Part shown: piece by piece, positions 14,885 to 20,613 of the stretch | Layout of the letters: every line of letters starts with the position of its first letter | Position numbering within the stretch: the stretch's first letter is position 1 | Assembly (NCBI GenBank): GCA_937913075.1 | Contig: CALEPU010000025.1 | Coordinates: forward strand, 1 to 20,613 | Direction of reading: 5' to 3' | DNA: 20,613 bases | Origin: an uncultured Clostridia bacterium | GTDB lineage: Bacteria; Bacillota; Clostridia; Christensenellales; CAG-138 | Position numbers and translations under genes: made by a program | Notes under the pieces: model-generated | What the model was told of the DNA's origin: nothing | Databases searched by the model: none | Seen by the model: the letters and a program-made list of their open reading frames with translations, nothing else

Positions 14885-14913
14885 AAAAGCCGGTTTCAAG
14901 CCGGCTTTTAGTT
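14885..14913 (+). terminator. Terminator of the S-component gene, probably bidirectional
   Basis: AAAAGCCGG (14885-14893) pairs perfectly with CCGGCTTTT (14901-14909) across a 7-nt loop, followed by AGTTT. The A-run on the left side gives a U-run on the opposite strand, so it should also stop the convergent small gene, whose stop codon occupies 14913-14915. Confidence 0.8.
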
Positions 14914-15083
14914 TACAGGTATGATATTATACTTCCCAAAGATATAAGCGTCTGCACGGCAAAAACGACCCAGCAGACGTTTCTTTTTCGCCTGTTGTCC
15001 TGCTTTTTATAGAGCTCTGCGCCGTAGAGCGGTACGAGCGGTATCATTGCCGCATATATCACAAACAGCACCTTAATAAGCAT
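14913..15083 (-). CDS. Small membrane protein, two predicted helices (56 aa)
   Basis: A short open reading frame on the minus strand begins MLIKVLFVIYAAMIPLVPLY and ends in SIISYL. It has two hydrophobic helices (about residues 1-20 and 37-55) joined by a very basic, polar loop (KKQDNRRKRN), a sound positive-inside hairpin topology with the loop in the cytoplasm. The start at 15083 is chosen because AGGTGA lies 5 nt upstream; an earlier ATG at 15089 would add two residues but places the ribosome site on the start itself. A promoter with extended -10 lies just upstream and the convergent terminator lies at its end, which together make a real gene likely. It is the only supported minus-strand gene here. 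No family recognised; function unknown. Confidence 0.6.
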   Translation of the reverse strand: MLIKVLFVIYAAMIPLVPLYGAELYKKQDNRRKRNVCWVVFAVQTLISLGSIISYL

Positions 15084-15101
15084 GTCCATCACCTCGCAAG
15101 G

Positions 15102-15130
15102 ATGATAACATTTACGCCGCGCCTTGACAA
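15102..15130 (-). promoter_or_regulatory. Predicted promoter for the small minus-strand gene
   Basis: On the minus strand TTGTCA (15130-15125) and TATCAT (15107-15102) are 17 nt apart, with an extended -10 TGT before the second hexamer. Transcription would start roughly 12 nt ahead of the proposed coding start, giving a very short leader. Confidence 0.5.
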
Positions 15131-15171
15131 TGATAGATGTATGGAACAGAAGGAATATTTTTGTTTGGGGA

Positions 15172-15199
15172 TTGTAACGGCGGGTTTTGGTGGTATAAT
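15172..15199 (+). promoter_or_regulatory. Predicted promoter of uvrBA
   Basis: TTGTAA (15172-15177), a 16-nt spacer and a perfect TATAAT (15194-15199) with extended -10 TGG. A second overlapping TATAAT occupies 15199-15204. The promoter is divergent from the small minus-strand gene. I see no LexA (GAAC-N4-GTTC type) box here, so SOS control is not evident. GGAGA at 15216-15220 serves the uvrB ATG. Confidence 0.75.
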
Positions 15200-15229
15200 A
15201 TAATGTGAGTTTTTTGGAGATGTGTTGCT

Positions 15230-17257
15230 ATGGATAAGTTTAAGGTCGTTTCGCCTTTTGAGCCGACCGGCGATCAGCCGCAGGCGATAGACGCGCTTGC
15301 AGAGGGGATTGCCGCAGGTGAGCGTATGCAGGTACTGCTCGGCGTTACGGGCTCCGGCAAGACCTTTACCATGGCAAAGGTCATTGAAAGGGTACAGAAG
15401 CCCACTCTCGTTATCGCTCACAACAAGACGCTTGCGGCGCAGCTCTGCTCTGAGCTGAGGGAGTTTTTCCCCGACAGCGCGGTGGAATACTTCGTCAGCT
15501 ATTACGACTATTATCAGCCTGAGGCTTATATCGCTTCGTCCGATACATACATCGAGAAAGAGTCTTCTATCAACGATGAAATAGACCGACTTAGGCACAG
15601 TGCGACCTGTGCGCTGAACGAGCGCAAGGACGTCATAATCGTCGCTTCTGTATCCTGCATTTATGCTCTCGGAAGTCCGGAGGAGTATAACCGTATGAGC
15701 ATTTCGCTCCGTATAGGCATGCAGCTCGAGCGCAACGCGCTGCTGCAAAAGCTTGTGGAGATGCAGTACGCCAGGAACGAGATAGATTTTTCCCGAGGCA
15801 CCTTCAGAGTACGCGGCGATGTTGTCGAGATATTCCCCATGAACGAAGCTGAGAAGGCTATAAGGGTCGAGTTCTTCGGCGACGAGATAGAGAATATCGC
15901 CGAGATAACCGTCGTCACCGGACAGGCTTTGAATTCGCTCGCACACGTCGTTATTTTTCCTGCGACTCATTATGCGGCAGACAGCTCAAAAATGGAAGCC
16001 GCGCTTGATGAAATTCGTCATGATATGGAAAAGCGCGTCGAGGATTTCAAGCAGCAAAATAAGCTCATTGAGGCGCAGAGGATAGAGCAGCGCACCACCT
16101 TTGATATGGAGATGATGCGAGAGATCGGCTACTGTCAGGGCATCGAAAACTACTCCCGATACTTTGACGGACGCAAGCCCGGAGAGCCGCCTTTCACGCT
16201 GATGGACTATTTCCCAAAGGGTTTTCTTACGATAGTTGATGAGTCGCACGTCACGCTGCCTCAGCTTCGCGCGATGTACCGCGGCGATCTTGCAAGGAAG
16301 ACCGAGCTCGTCGATTACGGTTTCCGCATACCGAGTGCATTCGACAACCGTCCGTTGACCTTTGATGAGTTTGAGCAGCGCATAAACCAGATCATCTGTG
16401 TCAGCGCCACTCCCGCCGATTATGAACTTAGCCGTGCCTCCCGAATAGCGGAACAGATAATTCGCCCGACGGGGCTCGTCGACCCCTTAATTGAGCTGCG
16501 CCCTGTTACCGGTCAGGTAGACGATCTTCTGGGCGAAATAAGGCTCACCGCCGCCAAGGGTTACAGGACTCTTGTCACGACTCTAACAAAGCGCATGGCT
16601 GAGATGCTCACCGAGTATCTTGACGGCATGGGAGTGCGTGTGCGCTATATGCACTCGGATATCGAGACGATAGAGCGCATGGAGATAATACGTGGGCTGC
16701 GCTTGGGAGAGTTTGACGTACTCGTCGGCATCAACCTGCTGCGCGAAGGTCTTGACCTGCCGGAGGTTGGATTAGTGGCAATACTCGACGCCGATAAGGA
16801 GGGCTTTCTGCGGAGCACGACCTCGCTCGTTCAGACCGTGGGCCGCGCCGCGAGAAACGCGGACGGAAGGGTCATTATGTATGCCGACTCCGTGACGGAC
16901 TCCATGCAGAGGGCTATTGACGAAACGAACCGCCGCCGCGAGATACAGATGCGCTACAACGAAGAGCATCACATCACTCCGCAAAGCATCAAAAAGGCTG
17001 TGCACGACGTTATCGAGATAACATCCAAGGCAAAGAAGTCCGGCGACAGCATGACTAATGACGAGCGTGCCAAGAAGATAGAGCTGCTTACACAGCAGAT
17101 GCGGCAGGCGGCAATGGAGCTTGAGTTTGAGCAGGCAGCGAAGCTGCGCGACGAACTATTCCGCTTGCAGGGCAAAGACGTAGGGGAGGGCTCGCCCGTT
17201 CCCGCGCCGGGCTCCATAGGCAGCAGACGCAGGGCAAAGCAAAGAACGAGAAAGTGA
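15230..17257 (+). CDS. uvrB: Excinuclease ABC subunit B
   Basis: A 675-residue DNA damage-recognition helicase of nucleotide excision repair. It is loaded by UvrA, verifies the lesion and recruits UvrC. Landmarks in order: GDQPQAI (14-20); Walker A GVTGSGKT (38-45); the damage-clamping beta-hairpin around YYDYYQPEAYIASSDTYIEKE (about 92-112); DESHVTLPQ (Walker B) near 338-346; the helicase motif V/VI region GINLLREGLDLPEV and QTVGRAARN (about 502-544); and a C-terminal UVR domain (about 608-643) with MRQAAMELEFEQAAKLRDEL that contacts UvrC. Length is normal. The basic Arg/Lys-rich tail ends just before uvrA; the stop lies 23 nt from the preferred uvrA ATG, so the two are co-transcribed. Confidence 0.97.
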   Translation: MDKFKVVSPFEPTGDQPQAIDALAEGIAAGERMQVLLGVTGSGKTFTMAKVIERVQKPTLVIAHNKTLAAQLCSELREFFPDSAVEYFVSYYDYYQPEAYIASSDTYIEKESSINDEIDRLRHSATCALNERKDVIIVASVSCIYALGSPEEYNRMSISLRIGMQLERNALLQKLVEMQYARNEIDFSRGTFRVRGDVVEIFPMNEAEKAIRVEFFGDEIENIAEITVVTGQALNSLAHVVIFPATHYAADSSKMEAALDEIRHDMEKRVEDFKQQNKLIEAQRIEQRTTFDMEMMREIGYCQGIENYSRYFDGRKPGEPPFTLMDYFPKGFLTIVDESHVTLPQLRAMYRGDLARKTELVDYGFRIPSAFDNRPLTFDEFEQRINQIICVSATPADYELSRASRIAEQIIRPTGLVDPLIELRPVTGQVDDLLGEIRLTAAKGYRTLVTTLTKRMAEMLTEYLDGMGVRVRYMHSDIETIERMEIIRGLRLGEFDVLVGINLLREGLDLPEVGLVAILDADKEGFLRSTTSLVQTVGRAARNADGRVIMYADSVTDSMQRAIDETNRRREIQMRYNEEHHITPQSIKKAVHDVIEITSKAKKSGDSMTNDERAKKIELLTQQMRQAAMELEFEQAAKLRDELFRLQGKDVGEGSPVPAPGSIGSRRRAKQRTRK

Positions 17258-17280
17258 TTTTGAAATTACGGGGACAATGT

Positions 17281-20166
17281 ATGAACGACCGCATTTATAT
17301 AGAGGGCGCAAGAGAAAACAACTTAAAAAACGTTACCCTTGAGCTGCCGCGCAACAAGCTGATCGTTTTCACGGGAGTATCCGGTTCGGGCAAATCATCG
17401 CTCGCATTCGATACCATATATGCCGAGGGTCAGCGTCGCTACGTTGAATCGCTTTCGGCATACGCCCGCCAATTCTTGGGTCAGATGGACAAGCCGGACG
17501 TCGATCATATCGAGGGTCTTTCGCCTGCCATTTCCATAGACCAAAAGAGCACCTCCAACAACCCTCGTTCGACCGTGGGCACAGTTACTGAGATAAGCGA
17601 TTATTTAAGGCTGCTGTATGCAAGGATAGGTCATCCTCATTGTCCGCAGTGCGGCAGACCCATAGAGAAACAGAGCATCGATCAGGTAGTCGATAAGGTC
17701 ATGGAGCTGCCGGAGGGCACAAAGATACTCGTTATCGCACCCGCCGTCAGGGCGAGGAAGGGCGAACACAAAAGCGTTTTTGAACGCATACGGCGTGAGG
17801 GATATGTTCGTGTCAAGGTCGACGGCGTTATCTACGAGAGTGACGATGTGCCGGAGCTCGATAAAAAGAAGAAGCACACCATCGACGTGGTCGTCGACAG
17901 ATTAATAGTTAAGCCCGGTATGCAGTCGCGCCTCAGCGACTCCTTGGAAACCGCCTTTGCCTTTGGCGAAGGTCTTGCCAAGATCTACAACTTGGGCAAC
18001 GATCAGGAGCAGCTGTTTTCGCAGAACTATGCCTGTCCCGACTGCGGCATCAGCATAGAGGAACTGACGCCGAGGATGTTCTCGTTTAACAGTCCCTTCG
18101 GCGCCTGTCCCGACTGCACGGGGCTTGGTACCATGCTGACGATAGACGAGCAGCTTATCGTCCCCAATGAGAGCCTTTCTCTTAAAGAGGGCGCAATAAT
18201 CGTCAGCGGCTGGCAGAGCTCTAATCAAAACACCATGGCAGATATGTACTTTACCGCCATCTGCAAGGAATACGGTTTTACTGCCGAGACCCCCTGGCGC
18301 GATATCCCCGCCGAGGGCAAACGCGCCATACTTTACGGCACAGGCGATAAATGCCTGCATATACAGTACCAGCGCGAGTACGGAAGCGGCGCATTCGACA
18401 CGCCTTTCGAGGGTATAATACCCAATCTGCAAAGGCGCTATAAGGAGACTCAGTCGGATACCATGCGTCAGCAGCTCGAAGCGTATATGCGCTACATTCC
18501 CTGCACTTCCTGCGGAGGCAAGCGATTGAAGCCCGAGGCTCTCGCAGTTACCGTCTGCGGCAGAAACATAGCCGAGCTGAGCGATATGAACGTACTTTCT
18601 GCGAGGGAGTTTATTAAGGGACTCACGCTCTCAAAAGCGGAGACCATGATCGCGGAGCAGATAGTCAAGGAGCTCGATGCAAGGCTCGGCTTCTTGATAA
18701 ACGTGGGCTTGGATTACCTTACGCTCTCGCGTCCCGCAAGCTCGCTTTCAGGCGGAGAGGCGCAGAGGATAAGGCTTGCGACGCAGATAGGATCAGGACT
18801 TGTCGGCGTATTATACATACTCGACGAGCCCTCGATAGGTTTGCATCAGCGCGATAACCGCAAGCTTTTGGATGCGCTCTGCGGTCTGCGTGACCTTGGA
18901 AACACTCTTATAGTTGTTGAACACGACGAGGAGACCATGCGCTCGGCTGATTACATAGTGGATATTGGTCCCGGCGCCGGCGAGCACGGCGGTAAAGTGA
19001 TAGCAGCCGGTGAGCTTGGCGATATAATGGCGGAGGAGGGCTCTGTCACCGGGCAATTCTTAACGGGCAAGCGCTCGATACCGGTTCCCTCAAAGCGGCG
19101 GCGCATCAAAAGCGGCATGCTCTCCGTGCGCGGCGCAAGGGTCAATAACCTTAAAAACATCGATGTCGATATACCGCTTGGCGTGTTTACCTGCGTCACC
19201 GGCGTTTCGGGCTCAGGCAAATCGAGCCTTGTGAACGAGATAGTCAAAAAGACGCTCCTGCGGGAGCTCAACCGTGCCCACGTTAGATCCGGAGACCATG
19301 ACGAGATAATAGGCATAAACAAACTCGACAAGATAATCGACATCGACCAGTCGCCCATAGGCAGGACGCCGCGGAGCAATCCGGCTACTTACACCGGCGT
19401 ATTCGATCTTATAAGGGACGTTTTCGCACAGACTCCGGACGCAAAGCTGCGCGGCTACAACGCGGGAAGGTTCAGCTTTAACGTGAAGGGCGGCAGATGT
19501 GAGGCTTGCAGCGGCGACGGCATAATAAAAATCGAGATGCACTTCCTGCCTGATATCTACGTGCCCTGCGAAGTATGCGACGGAGCGCGTTATAACCGCG
19601 AGACACTCGAAGTCACCTACCGCGGCAAATCGATTGCCGATTTGCTCGACATGACCGTCGCCGAGGCGGCTGTCTTCTTCGAAAACATTCCCGGCATCAA
19701 GCGCATCCGCTTCTTCATGACGTTCGGGCAGAGCTACCTGACGCATCTGAAATGCCTTGAGAACGTCGGCATGACTTCCATCGAGCCGATTGACTTCGAG
19801 GGCAAGAAAATCGTCCCCCTGCAATTTTTGAAGGCGGTGCTGCCCGATCCGGCGAGCCTCGGCCCGCGTACGAAGGGCAAGACGAATATCGGCTGCATTT
19901 TCCAAGGGAAAAAGGACGGAAAAGCCATTGCTTTTCATGAGGCCGACAGGGAGGAAACGGTGCCCTTCCTTTGGCAGACGCTGTTTCTTAGCGTTCCGGC
20001 CCTGGCCATTTCCCTTCCAAACGTGGCGGAGCGTTTTGCTGACGCGAAAAAGCCCGGCCTTTATGGAACCGTAGTGTTGGAAACTTCAGCAAAGACCGGG
20101 CCGGAGAAGGTGATCGGAGTTTTATATCGCGGAAGAAATGCCCTGGATTTTGGGGCAGACAGATAG
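17281..20166 (+). CDS. uvrA: Excinuclease ABC subunit A, C-terminally replaced (chimeric reading frame)
   Basis: Residues 1-808 (to 19704) are a normal UvrA, the ATPase that finds bulky DNA damage and loads UvrB. Seen: Walker A of NBD1 (G32-S39, K38), zinc-finger cysteines CPQCG, CPDCG/CPDC and CTSCGG, NBD1 signature LSGGEAQR from Leu489, Walker B with Asp515-Glu516, Walker A of NBD2 (K647), and the CEAC/CEVC zinc motif. After FFENIPGIKR the sequence leaves UvrA: the NBD2 signature, Walker B and C terminus (about 130 residues) are missing and 153 unrelated residues follow in frame. As written the protein would lack one ATP site and should be inactive. The ATG at 17281 is chosen over the in-frame GTG at 17254, which adds nine non-conserved residues. 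UvrA identity is certain; the fusion is probably an assembly chimera. Confidence 0.9.
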   Translation: MNDRIYIEGARENNLKNVTLELPRNKLIVFTGVSGSGKSSLAFDTIYAEGQRRYVESLSAYARQFLGQMDKPDVDHIEGLSPAISIDQKSTSNNPRSTVGTVTEISDYLRLLYARIGHPHCPQCGRPIEKQSIDQVVDKVMELPEGTKILVIAPAVRARKGEHKSVFERIRREGYVRVKVDGVIYESDDVPELDKKKKHTIDVVVDRLIVKPGMQSRLSDSLETAFAFGEGLAKIYNLGNDQEQLFSQNYACPDCGISIEELTPRMFSFNSPFGACPDCTGLGTMLTIDEQLIVPNESLSLKEGAIIVSGWQSSNQNTMADMYFTAICKEYGFTAETPWRDIPAEGKRAILYGTGDKCLHIQYQREYGSGAFDTPFEGIIPNLQRRYKETQSDTMRQQLEAYMRYIPCTSCGGKRLKPEALAVTVCGRNIAELSDMNVLSAREFIKGLTLSKAETMIAEQIVKELDARLGFLINVGLDYLTLSRPASSLSGGEAQRIRLATQIGSGLVGVLYILDEPSIGLHQRDNRKLLDALCGLRDLGNTLIVVEHDEETMRSADYIVDIGPGAGEHGGKVIAAGELGDIMAEEGSVTGQFLTGKRSIPVPSKRRRIKSGMLSVRGARVNNLKNIDVDIPLGVFTCVTGVSGSGKSSLVNEIVKKTLLRELNRAHVRSGDHDEIIGINKLDKIIDIDQSPIGRTPRSNPATYTGVFDLIRDVFAQTPDAKLRGYNAGRFSFNVKGGRCEACSGDGIIKIEMHFLPDIYVPCEVCDGARYNRETLEVTYRGKSIADLLDMTVAEAAVFFENIPGIKRIRFFMTFGQSYLTHLKCLENVGMTSIEPIDFEGKKIVPLQFLKAVLPDPASLGPRTKGKTNIGCIFQGKKDGKAIAFHEADREETVPFLWQTLFLSVPALAISLPNVAERFADAKKPGLYGTVVLETSAKTGPEKVIGVLYRGRNALDFGADR
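19705..19923 (+). pseudogene. Saccharopine dehydrogenase-like fragment, in frame with uvrA
   Basis: The 73 residues from IRFFMTFGQSYLTHLKCLEN to GCIFQGKKDGK closely resemble the C-terminal domain region of bacterial saccharopine dehydrogenase/carboxynorspermidine dehydrogenase-type enzymes, which act in lysine or polyamine metabolism. In that family the segment is preceded by GIKRIRFF-like sequence, and UvrA reads IPGIKR at the same place, so the two share about four codons at the joint. No NAD(P)-binding N-terminal half is present, and the rest of the C-terminal domain is absent, so it is a fragment without its own start. None of its six isoleucines uses ATA, a codon common upstream. Confidence 0.75.
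19924..20166 (+). other. Unrecognised 3' end of the chimeric reading frame
   Basis: After GKKDGK the frame continues for 80 residues (AIAFHEADREETVPFLWQTL to RNALDFGADR, stop TAG) that match neither UvrA nor the usual continuation of saccharopine dehydrogenase as I know it. Codon use resembles the lipoprotein gene that follows rather than uvrA. It may be the tail of a native gene upstream of that lipoprotein, joined here at a second breakpoint near 19915-19925, or divergent dehydrogenase sequence. I cannot assign it. Confidence 0.4.
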
Positions 20167-20199
20167 GACTCCAAAGTATGGAACGGAGGTTTTTGGGAG

Positions 20200-20613
20200 T
20201 TGAATAGATATCATGGATTTCGGGGTGTGGTGCTTGCCATGGCACTGTGCCTTGCGGCAACGGGCCTTTCGGCCTGTGGAAGTGGCAGTGGAACGGCGGG
20301 GGCAGAGAAGGAGGAGGCTTCCCAAAATGCGGAAGCATCTGCGAGGAATGATGCAGGTCAGGACGGCGCAGATCAGACAGCGGATGGTGAAAGAACCGCG
20401 GATGACGCAGGGAATGGGGCCGCGGGCGAGGAGAATTCCTCAAAAGAGGAGAAATTTCCGGATCGGGCTTATGCCAATGACGCCAAGGGTGAAGTGAAGT
20501 ATCTTGAGGTGGGCGACGTGGCACCGGATTTCACGGCAACCCTTGTGGATGGCAGTGAGTTCCGGCTGTCCGATTATGATGACCGTGTCGTGGTACTGAA
20601 TTTCTTTGCCTCC
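20200..20613 (+). CDS. TlpA/redoxin-type thiol-disulfide lipoprotein (N-terminal part)
   Basis: The window ends inside this gene (138 codons present). A TTG start at 20200 gives a proper lipoprotein signal peptide: basic n-region (MNRYHGFR), hydrophobic core and lipobox LSAC with lipidated Cys26. GGAGG at 20185-20189 precedes it by 10 nt. An acidic, Gly/Ala/Glu-rich linker (about residues 27-95) follows, then GDVAPDFTATLVDG (about 106-119) and LSDYDDRVVVLNFFAS, the start of a thioredoxin-fold domain of the redoxin/TlpA type; the catalytic CxxC would lie just past the window edge. Such lipoproteins act outside the membrane in thiol-disulfide exchange. The ATG at 20213 opens another frame without these features. 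The codon style differs from genes before 19704, so the gene may belong to a different replicon or genome. Confidence 0.75.
   Translation, partial: MNRYHGFRGVVLAMALCLAATGLSACGSGSGTAGAEKEEASQNAEASARNDAGQDGADQTADGERTADDAGNGAAGEENSSKEEKFPDRAYANDAKGEVKYLEVGDVAPDFTATLVDGSEFRLSDYDDRVVVLNFFAS

Noticed and set aside
15090..15229. SOS/LexA box ahead of uvrB
   Set aside because: No GAAC-N4-GTTC type palindrome is present; GGAAC occurs once at about 15142 without a partner at the right distance.
15089..15970. Long minus-strand open frame of 293 codons opposite uvrB
   Set aside because: It lies almost wholly opposite the well-conserved start of uvrB, has no recognisable domain, and is the usual mirror frame of a GC-rich coding strand.
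17254..17280. GTG at 17254 as the uvrA start, overlapping uvrB
   Set aside because: The nine added residues are not typical of UvrA, whose N terminus begins close to the IYIEGARENNLKN motif, and the ATG at 17281 has a GGGGA sequence just upstream.
19213..19938. Minus-strand open frame of 241 codons opposite the end of uvrA
   Set aside because: It spans the zinc and Walker motifs of UvrA on the other strand and shows no family features of its own.
20213..20497. Plus-strand frame of 94 codons starting at the ATG at 20213
   Set aside because: Its product is basic and featureless, whereas the frame from TTG at 20200 gives a lipobox and a redoxin domain that stay open to the window edge.

Overview
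The window looks like a low- to mid-GC Gram-positive chromosome, most likely an uncultured clostridial gut-type Firmicute (Oscillospirales or Ruminococcaceae-like; this placement is inference). The evidence is a PolC-type DNA polymerase, the sporulation regulator SpoVT, a DegV/FakA fatty acid kinase pair, an ECF transporter S component, strong AGGAGG-type ribosome sites and frequent ATA (Ile) and AGG (Arg) codons. Nearly all genes are on the + strand and tightly packed.

Layout. 1-1344: 3' end of polC and its terminator. 1415-2005: spoVT and its terminator. 2103-10742: an extended -10 promoter followed by seven co-directional genes with gaps of at most 36 nt and no visible terminator: degV/fakB-like, fakA, a patatin-like lipase, a GPH-family cation symporter, an acyl-AMP ligase fused to a carrier domain, a PlsC-type acyltransferase and an alpha/beta hydrolase with cysteine at the nucleophile position. 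10739-13252: leuS with its own near-consensus promoter. 13277-13915: an unknown single-pass membrane protein. 13924-14913: a two-copy direct repeat, a promoter and an ECF S component. 14913-15083 (minus strand): a small two-helix membrane protein. 15172-19704: uvrB and uvrA. 19705-20613: sequence that does not belong to uvrA.

Most interesting region. The seven-gene block reads as a complete lipid salvage and remodelling pathway. A lipase would release acyl chains and lysolipids, a MelB/MFSD2A-type symporter could move lysolipid, acyl chains could be activated as acyl-phosphate (FakA/FakB) or as acyl-AMP loaded on a built-in carrier, and a PlsC enzyme could re-acylate. Functionally it resembles the enterobacterial LplT-Aas lysophospholipid repair system assembled from different parts. 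This pathway reading is inference from families and gene order.

Caution at the 3' end. The uvrA reading frame switches at about 19704, within one codon run, from UvrA to a saccharopine dehydrogenase-like sequence, then to unrecognised sequence, then to a TlpA/redoxin-type lipoprotein gene. UvrA loses the signature and Walker B motifs of its second ATPase. The change in codon use and shared short sequence at the joint make a chimeric assembly the leading explanation; a real rearrangement is possible.
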